IMG/VR virus record: IMGVR_UViG_3300027736_001324
Coordinates: 1-64,000 of that record
Reading direction: 5' to 3' (one strand)
Origin: a virus
Length of the DNA stretch: 64,000 nt
The translations under genes were made by a program, and so were the position numbers. Under the pieces are notes generated by a model. The model saw nothing but the letters and a program-made list of their open reading frames with translations, searched no databases and was not told where the DNA came from. Positions 36,628 through 45,612 of the stretch are shown piece by piece; the stretch's first letter is position 1, and every line of letters starts with the position of its first letter.

Positions 36628-38391
36628 TTATTCTATGTTTACTGAGGTATCATACGTAGTAAAGCCATGCTCCTTAACTACACGAAGGACGTTAGGTACC
36701 CTATTTACTAATTCCTCCTTATGGGAAACAAGCCAGATTGATTTGTGTCTGCGGCGAGTCATCTCTTTTAGAATTGCAAGAGAATTCTCAACTCCAACAC
36801 CATCAGTGCCGTTATCTAATAGTTCGTCAATGAACAACAAATTGATTGGGGAATACAAGTTTTCCCAAACATCACGGAATGCCCAAGACAATGATAGAAT
36901 AACTCTATTCATTTCTCCCCTTGATAAATTATAGAAATCCATTTCACGACCCAATTCCGTAATCTCAACTTGTAAATCATTCTTAAATATTACTTGATGT
37001 GGCAATCCAATCTTATCTAAGTAATGTGTCAATCTACCATTCAAATATGATAGATTCTGGTCAATAATCTTTTTACGAACAAAGCTATCCTTGCTAGTTA
37101 AAATATCAAGCAAGAACTTTTGGTGTTCCATTGTGCGTGTCAATTGATTAATTCTGTCAAAGTTAATCTCTTGCAATGCTTGGTTCTCCATCTCTGAAAT
37201 CTGTTCACTATACGGATCAACTTCTTCGCCTTTACGTTCAATATCTTTAATAAGATTCTCAAGTTGGCTACTGTGTTTGATTGCTTGTGCTTCAGTATCA
37301 TAATGAGTAGTTGGCATTGCACCTAATGCACCCAAGTCCTTTAATGCTTGAGTATGTTCCATGAATTGTTTATTGATAGTTAAAACTTGAAATGCTGCTT
37401 CATGTGATGCTTTTATCTTCTCATCCAACACACTTTCATGCTTTTGATCATGGAACTCTTGACCACAAGCATAACATTTGTGGTCACGCAAATCACTAAT
37501 TTCTGTTGTTAGTTTATTAACTAATTTTTGTTCTTTGGCTTCGTCAGCTACACAACGAGCAATTAGTTTATTGAGGTCATCAATAGTCTTGCGCTTTTCA
37601 TTGTATGCTGTTAAATCTTTGTGAGCCTGTAATTCATTAGCAATATCAATAGTGATTAGTCTTTGATAATCAATAGCAAGACGTTCTAAATCTTCATCGT
37701 GCTTCATCTTCCACAATTTCTGTCTACGTTTAGTAGAATCAATTTGTTCTTTTACACGCTTATTGGCTTCCTCAATTGCTTTTACTTTGAATTCTTCTTG
37801 CTGAATATCATCTTTGCTATCTTTAACCAATCCCTTAATCACTTCTGCTTTTTCTGAAAGCAAGGTGATACCCAATAATTGTTCAATGATAGCACGTTGT
37901 TCATTATTTTTCAATGCAAGAAATGGTTCAGAATAGGTGTTAAGTGCCACGATATGTTTAAACATATCACTACTCATGTGGATCACTTTTTCAATCGCAG
38001 CTTGTGTTTCTTTGTTCTCGCCCTGTGCGTCATCCAATCCTTTTTGTAAATCACTATTTACATAGAATCGTAGGATGTTGGGCTTACGTCCACGTTCAAT
38101 CTTATAATCTATCCCATTAACACTAAACTCTAGTGTTACCATCATGTTTTTACCATTGGTACGATTAACTAGATTATCTTTACGAATACTGTTAATGGGA
38201 ACACCAAACAATGCATAACTCAATGCTTGGATGAGTGATGTTTTACCCGTACCATTACGAGCGCCATCACCACCTAAGTCTAGATTTTCACCTAGAATAA
38301 GTGTTAGTTCCTGTCTGTCAAAGTTGACTGCTTGTGTTACTTGTCCGATTGATAAAAAATTACGGAGGGTGATATTCTTCAGAGTTATCAT
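36628..38391 (-). CDS. 46: Recombination endonuclease subunit gp46 (SbcC/Rad50 family)
   Basis: 587 residues. Walker A is GENLDLGGDGARNGTGKT (residues 34-51). A coiled-coil arm is split by a zinc hook, CYACGQ, near residues 307-312. The ABC signature LSRGEMNRVILSLS is near 485, Walker B LLFIDELLDN near 515, and the H-loop WLVSHKEEL near 550. With gp47 it forms the complex that processes broken DNA ends for recombination-dependent replication in T4. Its ATG overlaps the gp47 stop (ATGA at 38388-38391), a sign of translational coupling and fixed subunit ratio. Confidence 0.95.
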   Translation of the reverse strand: MITLKNITLRNFLSIGQVTQAVNFDRQELTLILGENLDLGGDGARNGTGKTSLIQALSYALFGVPINSIRKDNLVNRTNGKNMMVTLEFSVNGIDYKIERGRKPNILRFYVNSDLQKGLDDAQGENKETQAAIEKVIHMSSDMFKHIVALNTYSEPFLALKNNEQRAIIEQLLGITLLSEKAEVIKGLVKDSKDDIQQEEFKVKAIEEANKRVKEQIDSTKRRQKLWKMKHDEDLERLAIDYQRLITIDIANELQAHKDLTAYNEKRKTIDDLNKLIARCVADEAKEQKLVNKLTTEISDLRDHKCYACGQEFHDQKHESVLDEKIKASHEAAFQVLTINKQFMEHTQALKDLGALGAMPTTHYDTEAQAIKHSSQLENLIKDIERKGEEVDPYSEQISEMENQALQEINFDRINQLTRTMEHQKFLLDILTSKDSFVRKKIIDQNLSYLNGRLTHYLDKIGLPHQVIFKNDLQVEITELGREMDFYNLSRGEMNRVILSLSWAFRDVWENLYSPINLLFIDELLDNGTDGVGVENSLAILKEMTRRRHKSIWLVSHKEELVNRVPNVLRVVKEHGFTTYDTSVNIE

Positions 38392-39401
38392 AGATTGTTA
38401 TAAATTTCCAAGAGTATTCGTTTATCAAAGCTATTGCTTTCAATGCTATTGATTTGGTCAATAATGATTTGGTCTACTGATTCAAACTTCAAATCACCGC
38501 GCCCCTCTTGCTCAACTTGGTCTACTTTCATTGGTATCAATGCCATCTCTCTTAGTTTATGTTCTGGAATTAATGTTTCACGTATGAAGTTAGCTTCTTC
38601 ATATGAAATATCAATGTCAAGATGCACTCTAACATGACTATCAGGTAATAGCAATCCCTTTGGATTTTCTAATATATCGCTTAACTTGTGAACACGATAC
38701 AGTGGTTGTTTAGGCCAACTATGAAAGATTGGGTCTTGTCCCCATTCCATTACCATCATACCACGTGCATCATCTTGTGCATCAGCATAGTTATGTGGGA
38801 AACTATTGCCAATGTACCAAACATTAGCACGGCTTTGTCGTTTATGAAAATGCCCACTAAAGACATAATCAAAATCTTTCATATGATCGGTATTAATTTC
38901 ACCGTGATCGGGCATCTCTACCATAGCATTCATATAGAATCTTGGCAATTCAAAATGTCCAAACATATATTTGCCACTTAGTTTCTGAACCTTTTTGTAA
39001 TCATCCTGTACAAGCCATGGTGCAATTACTACATCTCCTTCGGTGAAGAAGTCGTTGACAATTTGTACGTTTGGTAAATGTTTAGCCCACTCAACACTAT
39101 GAATGTCCCTGCGGTCACGATAATAAAGGTCATGATTGCCCGGTATAAAATATACCCTATCAAAGTTATCATTTAGTTTCTCCAATGCTTGTAATCCAAA
39201 CTGTAGTGTGTGAATATTGATACTTGCTCTGTGATGATTATAATCACCCAAGAAAAAACAAGTTTCACACCCTTCACTTTTAGCTTTGGTTATAAACCAA
39301 TCTACAAAATTATTGCAGTCATGGTTATGCTGTAAGCTATTTGACTTAAGACCAAAATGAATATCGGTGAATACAGCGGCTTTTTTAAAAAGGTTAGTCA
39401 T
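38388..39401 (-). CDS. 47: Recombination endonuclease subunit gp47 (SbcD/Mre11 family)
   Basis: 337 residues from ATG 39401. A longer frame from 39443 begins inside a hairpin and is not chosen; MTNLFKKAAVFTDIHFG puts the first metal-binding motif close to the N-terminus as in the family. Phosphoesterase motifs are visible: D-x-H in TDIHFG (D13, H15), GDYNHH, GNHD in FIPGNHDLYY, GHFE and SGHFHKR. It is the nuclease half of the gp46/gp47 complex. It lies directly downstream of the late sigma gene, as in T4 relatives, with a hairpin between them. Confidence 0.93.
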   Translation of the reverse strand: MTNLFKKAAVFTDIHFGLKSNSLQHNHDCNNFVDWFITKAKSEGCETCFFLGDYNHHRASINIHTLQFGLQALEKLNDNFDRVYFIPGNHDLYYRDRRDIHSVEWAKHLPNVQIVNDFFTEGDVVIAPWLVQDDYKKVQKLSGKYMFGHFELPRFYMNAMVEMPDHGEINTDHMKDFDYVFSGHFHKRQSRANVWYIGNSFPHNYADAQDDARGMMVMEWGQDPIFHSWPKQPLYRVHKLSDILENPKGLLLPDSHVRVHLDIDISYEEANFIRETLIPEHKLREMALIPMKVDQVEQEGRGDLKFESVDQIIIDQINSIESNSFDKRILLEIYNNL

Positions 39402-39418
39402 TCTTATATTGTATAATA

Positions 39419-39444
39419 AATGATGTTGCCGTAGCAACATCATT
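39419..39444 (-). terminator. Hairpin between gp55 and gp47 genes
   Basis: A perfect 11-pair stem (arms 39419-39429 and 39434-39444) closes a TACG loop on the minus strand. It follows the gp55 stop codon by only 7 bases. No clean T run follows, only ATTTATT, so it may act as a weak terminator, a processing site or a 3'-end stabiliser rather than a full stop. Confidence 0.55.
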
Positions 39445-39451
39445 GGATAAA

Positions 39452-40363
39452 TTATTCTTCGTAAACTACCGAACTCATGCCAGCACCCAGACCTTGACGA
39501 GTCCAGCTTGGGTTAAGTCCATTAATCTCTAAGATATCATCACGTATATTTTGATTACGCTTTTCCGTATTTAATACACGACAGAAACTATTTGTTATAG
39601 CTGCGGTGTAATAAGCGAATGGGTTGGCTGATTTAGCTTCGTTGAAACGTAATCCAACGTAGGTAAGTTGCAGAATAGCGGAGTTCCGCATCTCATCGTT
39701 GTAAGTATACCCACGCCAATTGTATTTCATGGCATATTTTTCGCACATCATAATATACATACGGGCAAGTTTGTTTGTTACTTGTCCATGATCCTTACTG
39801 AATTCTCCAGAATTTAGATCACCTTTCCAATGACTTTTGCCCACGCAATAAAAAGTATTATTTTTATCAATCATATAATGTTGGAATGGGGGGAAGTTTA
39901 CTTTGACATGAACCATATCATCTACTTCAGCTTTGGTTGTCACATCCTCTAAGTCAGCAAAGATTTCATCTGGGTCAGCTTCTTCAAATTCAAAGATATC
40001 TTTTGCTGTTTTCTTTTTAACTGTTTTGCGGGGGACTTTTGGTGCTACTGGTACATGATCCCAATTCATTACTCTAAATATTAAATCTGTTACTGGGATA
40101 GATTCTGGGCTAACTGCGTCTTTTGAGCCTTGTTCCAAGCTAAGACGTAATGCTCTTGTTTCTTTAGCTTGTTGAATTGTTTCAGGTTTGAATGCGTATT
40201 CTAAACTTTCTTCAATAGAAGATTGGGGCATATCCACGATGAAATCATACCTATGATATTCGGGTTTAGCAAAATGACAGTATGCGTTTTTGCTTTCATG
40301 TATCTCTTTTAAGATATCTTTGTTATTTAAATAGTTGACAGGTTTTCTTGAGGGTAATGACAT
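39452..40363 (-). CDS. 55: Late-transcription sigma factor, T4 gp55-like
   Basis: 303 residues. The C-terminal half is the conserved sigma part: YNDEMRNSAILQLTYVGLRF near residue 221, SANPFAYYTAAITNSFCRVL near 245, and a C-terminal NPSWTRQGLG. gp55 directs host RNA polymerase to TATAAATA-type late promoters with the sliding clamp. At 303 residues it is much longer than T4 gp55 (about 185); the extra N-terminal ~100 residues include a basic RKTVKKKTAKD and acidic EFEEADPDEIF stretch of unknown role. AAGGAG lies 6 bases before the ATG, and a strong host-type promoter lies upstream. The many late-type boxes in this window are consistent with its activity. Confidence 0.92.
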   Translation of the reverse strand: MSLPSRKPVNYLNNKDILKEIHESKNAYCHFAKPEYHRYDFIVDMPQSSIEESLEYAFKPETIQQAKETRALRLSLEQGSKDAVSPESIPVTDLIFRVMNWDHVPVAPKVPRKTVKKKTAKDIFEFEEADPDEIFADLEDVTTKAEVDDMVHVKVNFPPFQHYMIDKNNTFYCVGKSHWKGDLNSGEFSKDHGQVTNKLARMYIMMCEKYAMKYNWRGYTYNDEMRNSAILQLTYVGLRFNEAKSANPFAYYTAAITNSFCRVLNTEKRNQNIRDDILEINGLNPSWTRQGLGAGMSSVVYEE

Positions 40364-40395
40364 AGGTCTCCTTGATTTATAGTTATGCTTGAGTG

Positions 40396-40424
40396 ATTAT
40401 AGCATAATGGTTGCGGAAAAGCAA
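40396..40424 (-). promoter_or_regulatory. Host-type sigma-70 promoter of gp55
   Basis: On the minus strand, TTGCTT (-35, 40419-40424) and TATAAT (-10, 40396-40401) are separated by exactly 17 bases, with an extended TGC just before the -10. An inverted repeat GTTGC/GCAAC (40410-40414, 40421-40425) overlaps the -35 and could be an operator. It is the best host-type promoter in the window. Confidence 0.75.
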
Positions 40425-40468
40425 CAGATTTTTAGTAGAAAAGGTAAAAATAGCGCATTATATTTATG

Positions 40469-40476
40469 CTAAATAG
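40469..40476 (+). promoter_or_regulatory. Late-type box for the baseplate operon
   Basis: CTAAATAG lies on the plus strand 22 bases before ATG 40499, with AAGGAC as ribosome site in between. It faces away from the gp55 promoter, so the same 135-base gap serves an early gene on one side and a late operon on the other. Confidence 0.45.
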
Positions 40477-40498
40477 TGTATAAGGACAATAATAAATT

Positions 40499-42232
40499 AT
40501 GGCAACTTTATCGGCAACTGGCGATTCTTCAGCATTCCTGGCAGAACAATCTGCCAGATCGGCAGACTTGGAAACATCGATAAGAGTACTTAAGAAAGAT
40601 ATTGCTGAGATTGATGCTGAGAGAAACGCTGTCAACAAAGCACGGACAGCTGCCCGGGAAGCCGGCGATACTGTGGCTGTTGCTGCCCTTAAAGAAAAAA
40701 TTGATGCTTTAAATAGGGAGTGGTCAAAAGCTAGGACACAACTTTACGGCTATGAAGAAGAAAAATCAAATGTTGATGTTAACATATATAAAATACAAAA
40801 ACGTCAACAAGATTTAGCCGAACAGGATAAAGTTCCTATTCCTGTAAATACAGGAAGTAACCCCGGTGGTGTCCCAGCCGGCCCAACTTCTACTATAACT
40901 GAGGGAAACCGCAATGACCCGTTGCCGGTAACCAAAGCTAGTGATCCTAATCTAGCACAAAACGCCGCTACAACGAATGAAGCAGCACAAGACAAGAAAC
41001 TTCCAGTTGAACCTAATCTAGCACAAAACGCCGCTACAACGAATGAAGCAGCACAAGACAAGAAACTTCCAGTTGAACCTAATCTAGCACAAAACGCCGC
41101 TACAACGAATGAAGCAATACAAGATAAGAAACCAACTGAAATAGATGAACTATCAGCTTACCCACCAAACACAGTAGCACAACAATCTGCTGAAGCAGAC
41201 GAATTATCCGCATACCCACCTTACACTCAAGTTGGTAGAACATTGGGCGGCGCACATGTTGATAATGCTACTCCTGTCAAAATATCCGGAGACCCGCCAA
41301 TTGATCGTAAGATGGCTGATGCGGATTATACTAATAATTTAATTCCTACTTCAGGAGAACGTGGACCTAATGTTGGGTTTGGATCTAATAAAACAGCATT
41401 ACGCAATGCTCAAGCTGGACAGACAGAACAAACTGCACAAAAGTTTAAAGCACAAGAAGATTGGCGTGTGCGTTTAAGTTTAGCGCCTGGCGCCAATTAT
41501 TTATATAAAGTTGGTCAGGGTGCTGCCGGTATACTTAATCCATTACAAGCAACAGATGGGGTTATATTCCCGTATACCCCGGCAATATCAGTATCATATA
41601 ATGCTGGATATGATGCCACTGATGTAACACATAGCAATTATAAATTTTTCTCATATAAAAATAGTAATGTTGATAACGTCACTATAACTGCTGAGTTCAC
41701 CGCACAAGATACAGCAGAAGCACAATATTTGTTAGCGGTAATTCATTTCTTTAGATCAGTTACTAAAATGTTTTATGGTAAAGACCCAGGGCCAGGACCC
41801 GGTGTTCCCCCTCCATTGTGTTATTTGAATGGATTGGGTTCATTTCAATTTGATTGGCATCCATTAGTAATTAATAATTTCACTTACACCTTACCAACTG
41901 ATGTAGATTATATTCGTGCTATGGATACAGCAAGTAGACCGGGAGTTAATACAGGATCAGGTCAACCCAAAGGTAAACCGGGTGAAAATCCAGACGCACA
42001 ACGCATGGCGGGGGGAGGAATACAGACCGGCGCACTTGCTGCTGCACCTAAGTTTAAAAATGATTCAGGCAACAAAGATGCCGTAACTTATGTTCCCACA
42101 AAAATGTCAATAACGATACAAGCATATCCAATTGTATCTAGAAATGATGTAAGCAATAACTTTAGTTTGAAAGAATATGCAACTGGTAAGTTATTAAGAG
42201 GATCGCAACGACAATCAGGAGGATTTTGGTAA
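40499..42232 (+). CDS. Baseplate-tail tube protein, gp48/gp54-like
   Basis: 577 residues. The C-terminal half carries the conserved part: GVIFPYTPAISVSYNAGYD near residue 350, DVTHSNYKFFSYKN, then ITAEFTAQDTAEAQYLLAVI, HFFRSVTKMFYG and CYLNGLGSFQFDW near 440. I recognise this as the family of tube-initiation or cap proteins (T4 gp48/gp54) in aquatic T4-like phages; which of the two it is cannot be told. The N-terminal half is charged helix, then low-complexity sequence including three tandem 22-residue repeats (nucleotides 40946-41140). The stop overlaps the start of the next gene (TAATG). AAGGAC lies before the ATG. Confidence 0.7.
   Translation: MATLSATGDSSAFLAEQSARSADLETSIRVLKKDIAEIDAERNAVNKARTAAREAGDTVAVAALKEKIDALNREWSKARTQLYGYEEEKSNVDVNIYKIQKRQQDLAEQDKVPIPVNTGSNPGGVPAGPTSTITEGNRNDPLPVTKASDPNLAQNAATTNEAAQDKKLPVEPNLAQNAATTNEAAQDKKLPVEPNLAQNAATTNEAIQDKKPTEIDELSAYPPNTVAQQSAEADELSAYPPYTQVGRTLGGAHVDNATPVKISGDPPIDRKMADADYTNNLIPTSGERGPNVGFGSNKTALRNAQAGQTEQTAQKFKAQEDWRVRLSLAPGANYLYKVGQGAAGILNPLQATDGVIFPYTPAISVSYNAGYDATDVTHSNYKFFSYKNSNVDNVTITAEFTAQDTAEAQYLLAVIHFFRSVTKMFYGKDPGPGPGVPPPLCYLNGLGSFQFDWHPLVINNFTYTLPTDVDYIRAMDTASRPGVNTGSGQPKGKPGENPDAQRMAGGGIQTGALAAAPKFKNDSGNKDAVTYVPTKMSITIQAYPIVSRNDVSNNFSLKEYATGKLLRGSQRQSGGFW
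40946..41140 (+). repeat. Three tandem 66-base repeats coding 22-residue units
   Basis: Copies start at 40946, 41012 and 41078. The first two are identical and the third diverges and shortens after 40 bases. Each codes for a unit starting PNLAQNAATTNEA and continuing QDKKLPVE. A related EAATTNAE motif occurs in the neighbouring 1015-residue protein. The unit count probably varies between relatives by slippage. Confidence 0.9.
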
Positions 42233-42540
42233 TGGCAACAAGTATCTACCCAGCAACCAGTCCGTATTATAATACAGACATATACAATAGTAACTTTTTA
42301 GATGTAATGATAAATCGTACAATCCCAATGCAGCCGTCGGATATCTATTGGGAAATATCAACTGCATATGAATTTCGCCCTGACTTACTTGCATATGACT
42401 TGTATGCTGATAGTAGATTGTGGTGGGTATTTGCACAACGAAATCCAAATAGATTAAAAGATCCTTATTTTGATTTTGTAACAGGTGTGGGAATATATTT
42501 ACCTAAGTTAGATTTATTAAAACAAGTATTGGGTATATAA
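42232..42540 (+). CDS. 53: Baseplate wedge protein, gp53-like
   Basis: 102 residues from ATG 42232. A TTG two codons earlier is possible, but GGAGG at 42218-42222 is well spaced for the ATG, which overlaps the previous stop. The conserved half is FRPDLLAYDLYADSRLWWVF, AQRNPNRLKDP and GVGIYLPKLD, the LysM-like fold of gp53-type wedge proteins that lock the baseplate wedges to the hub. T4 gp53 is about twice this size, so the N-terminal domain is reduced. It lies between the tube-initiation gene and the hub candidate. Confidence 0.8.
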   Translation: MATSIYPATSPYYNTDIYNSNFLDVMINRTIPMQPSDIYWEISTAYEFRPDLLAYDLYADSRLWWVFAQRNPNRLKDPYFDFVTGVGIYLPKLDLLKQVLGI

Positions 42541-42541
42541 G

Positions 42542-45500
42542 ATGGCATCTTTTGATGAACTTAAGTCTCAAATAGCAGCATTAAGCAGTAAAGTAACTGA
42601 AGTAGATGCACTAAAAGTGCCATTGGCAAATGAGATAGCTGCATTACAAAAAGAAGATCCATGCGGTCCCGGGTTCGCAGAAAAATTAGATGCGATAGAT
42701 GCACAAGCAGCAAAAGTTAATGCAATGGCTCAAACGGCTAACGAGGACACAAGAGTGCTGATTGCTAATTTTGAAGATTCTAAAGGATTTTTTGGTCTTA
42801 GTACAGCAAATACTGACACTATAAAATCTGAAATACAAACATTAATAACCCTTGTCAAAGACGGAAACGCTAGGATTAAAGAAATAACCGGCCCCGGCCC
42901 TGTCAGAAAAGAGATGCGTGATAAACTCAATGCATGTCCCGGCGCTAAACCATCAATTGATAGTGCTGAAGCCAAAGCACCAGCGACCGATGCGCCAGGT
43001 ATACAGAAAGAAGCAGCAACGACCAATGCTGAAGTAGTTGCCGGCGCTGCAAAAACTCCCGAACAAATTGCACAACAAAATAAGGCATATGTTGCCACCG
43101 GCGGTGCTGACGGTGATAAAAGTAATCCACCACAACCAAAACTCTACAATGATGTAACGGTGAAAGCAGACGGAAGCCAGGCATTAGCCGATGTAGAAGT
43201 TACTGGCAAAAAATTACCAGGCACCAAATCGGGTCCCAGAATACGTAAAAATCCTTTGGGTGATTTCAGCAGCTATACATATCAAATAACACTATATATG
43301 ATAACGCCAGATGCATATAATGCATTTGTTTTATCTGGTAAAAAAGATATAAATGCTTTTCAAAATGCATTGACTGCTGCAAACGTTAGTACTATTGACA
43401 ATAGTAATAGAGCCGGCGGTGCCGGTGGTGCCAGTGGTGGCGGCGGTGCATATGTAATTGCACAAAGCGGAGGAGTAGGCCCTGGCCAAAAACGAGCACC
43501 AACACTGGATTATGATTTTTATATAGATGATTTAAAAATTACACAAGCCATCAATGCAAAATCTACATTAACAAATACTAATACTACTACACTAAGTTTT
43601 ACTGTAACAGAACCATATGGATTTTCATTTTTAACAAGACTACAAGAAGCGGCAAAAGAATTAGCTACACTTTGTAAAATAAAAGGATATCCAGATTTAA
43701 AAAATCCATCAAAACAATTTTTTGTATTGGGGATTCAATTTTTAGGATATGATGTAAACGGCAACTTAATAAATTCAAAAGATATACCAGGAGCCGAAGG
43801 GGATACTACTGCTAACTCATTTGGTTTATATCAAAGATTTTATGATATTTATATTACTAAACTTAATTGGAAAATAGATGGCAGAAATGTAGTTTATTCT
43901 GTAGAAGCAGCTAATTTAGCTAATGCCCCGTTTAAAACTAAACGAGGACTAGTACCACACTCTCTCACTACTATAGGCAAAACTGTATATGATAATTTAA
44001 AAGGAGGACTACAGGTAGACAGTAATCAAAGTCAAGCTGAAGTTAATAGATTATCTAGATCATCAAATAAATCAGTACCTCCTGATTCAGGAAATAATAT
44101 AGGATTGATTACTGCCTTAAATAACTTTGAAAAAAACATGGTTGGAAATTCTATTGAAATAGCAAATGAATGGGATATAAAATTTATAGGTGACGCAGAA
44201 ACATATATTAAAGATGCATTAATGGTTACCCCAAATGATTTGAATAAACATAGATGGGGAAGAAATCCCGAAGTAACTACTACCAATAAATCACATGATG
44301 GTACTTCAACAAAAACTGGCCAAGCACCTGATCCTAATTCAAGAATGGTTCAGATTCAAAATGGTACCATGATTCTTCAAGCAATTAATTCTATCATTAC
44401 ACAAAGTACTTTTATGACAGAGGCTATGCAGGAAATGTATCAGGAAAATGCAGAACTTATAATAAAGCCAAATAAAAACGCTAAACTTCAACTTTGGTAT
44501 ATGGTTACCGCACAAATAGAAGTTTTGGGATGGGATAATAAAGTAGGAGACTTTGCACTAAAAACTACATATATAATTGAAACATATGATACCCCAATGG
44601 CGTTAAGTACCTCTATTGGCAGTACCACTCCATATTACGGACCACATAAACGATATGACTATTGGTTTACTGGAGAAAACAGTGAAATTGTAAAGTATGA
44701 ACAATCTTTGGATAATAATTATTTTCTTAACTCAATAACATCAAATGGATCCGCTGCTTCACAAGCGGGAAACGTTGACGTTGTTACCAAAGCAGGAAGA
44801 CCTACAAATGGAATCAAACAAGGCGCAGAAAATCAATCGCTAGAGGCGCAAAATAATTATATTACAAATTTAACTGATCCAGGATCATGGTCAGAAGTTA
44901 AACTATCAATTATAGGCGATCCGGATTATTTAATGCAAACTTCAACTTCAAGTATTTCTCAAGTATATAGCAAATTTAATGGCTCAGATGGCTTTACTAT
45001 AAATCCTAATGGTGGACAAGTATATATTGAAATAAATTTTAGAGAACCAAAAGATTATGATATTAATACTGGATTAATGAATATTAATAAAAGCATAATA
45101 TTTTGGAAATATCCTGATGATATAAAAGATAAGATTAAAGGAATTGCTTACATGCTTTATGAAGTAGTAAGTAGGTTTAGTAAAGGTAAATTTGAACAAG
45201 ATATGACAGGAACGATTGCCACATTTGATAGCGCAAAGCCAGTAAAGGCTTCAGAACAGGCTGCTAATCCAATGTCACGAGACCCTGCTCAACGAGCGGC
45301 CGCAGCCGCAGCTGCCGCAGGAGGAAATCAATCTCAGGTTGACACAAATAGATTAAATAGAAGTTCTAATGCAAGTGTTCCTACTATAGCAGATGGTACA
45401 GGTGTATCACCATTAACACCATCTACTTCATTGGCAGCAGCTTCTAACTTTTTAGACCCGGCACAAAGAGGAGAAATAGCATTACTTAACTCTAACGTAT

Positions 45501-45589
45501 TAAATCCAATGCAAAAAATTTCACAAAATCAAAATATAACAATCCCGACGTTAAATGGAAGAACACAGGATGATGATGCAGGACCTTAA
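42542..45589 (+). CDS. Large putative baseplate hub or structural protein
   Basis: 1015 residues, starting one base after the gp53 stop. An N-terminal coiled coil (about residues 1-120) is followed by a low-complexity Ala/Lys linker. A beta-rich body starts near YQITLYMITPDAYNAF (about 247) and includes a glycine run (about 290), YDFYIDDLKITQAINAKS, FTVTEPYGFSFLTRLQEA and LWYMVTAQIEVLGWD. Two similar linker repeats, one at NRLSRSSNKSVP (about 505) and one at NRLNRSSNASVP (about 940), flank the second body. I do not recognise a named family with certainty. The FTVTEPYGFSFL pattern and the gene order (gp53, this, gp5 spike) suggest a hub protein standing in for gp27 (inference). The C-terminal 90 residues look disordered. 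Confidence 0.55.
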   Translation: MASFDELKSQIAALSSKVTEVDALKVPLANEIAALQKEDPCGPGFAEKLDAIDAQAAKVNAMAQTANEDTRVLIANFEDSKGFFGLSTANTDTIKSEIQTLITLVKDGNARIKEITGPGPVRKEMRDKLNACPGAKPSIDSAEAKAPATDAPGIQKEAATTNAEVVAGAAKTPEQIAQQNKAYVATGGADGDKSNPPQPKLYNDVTVKADGSQALADVEVTGKKLPGTKSGPRIRKNPLGDFSSYTYQITLYMITPDAYNAFVLSGKKDINAFQNALTAANVSTIDNSNRAGGAGGASGGGGAYVIAQSGGVGPGQKRAPTLDYDFYIDDLKITQAINAKSTLTNTNTTTLSFTVTEPYGFSFLTRLQEAAKELATLCKIKGYPDLKNPSKQFFVLGIQFLGYDVNGNLINSKDIPGAEGDTTANSFGLYQRFYDIYITKLNWKIDGRNVVYSVEAANLANAPFKTKRGLVPHSLTTIGKTVYDNLKGGLQVDSNQSQAEVNRLSRSSNKSVPPDSGNNIGLITALNNFEKNMVGNSIEIANEWDIKFIGDAETYIKDALMVTPNDLNKHRWGRNPEVTTTNKSHDGTSTKTGQAPDPNSRMVQIQNGTMILQAINSIITQSTFMTEAMQEMYQENAELIIKPNKNAKLQLWYMVTAQIEVLGWDNKVGDFALKTTYIIETYDTPMALSTSIGSTTPYYGPHKRYDYWFTGENSEIVKYEQSLDNNYFLNSITSNGSAASQAGNVDVVTKAGRPTNGIKQGAENQSLEAQNNYITNLTDPGSWSEVKLSIIGDPDYLMQTSTSSISQVYSKFNGSDGFTINPNGGQVYIEINFREPKDYDINTGLMNINKSIIFWKYPDDIKDKIKGIAYMLYEVVSRFSKGKFEQDMTGTIATFDSAKPVKASEQAANPMSRDPAQRAAAAAAAAGGNQSQVDTNRLNRSSNASVPTIADGTGVSPLTPSTSLAAASNFLDPAQRGEIALLNSNVLNPMQKISQNQNITIPTLNGRTQDDDAGP

Positions 45590-45612
45590 AGAATAATTAC
45601 TAATTTAAATAT

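Noticed and set aside
39401-39443. Upstream start (39443) for gp47
   Set aside because: It begins within the hairpin after gp55, and the family motif TDIHFG normally lies within the first ~20 residues, as it does from 39401.
45604-45611. TTTAAATA as late promoter for the spike gene
   Set aside because: It ends one base before the ATG, so the transcript would begin inside the coding sequence. The gene is more likely read from upstream.
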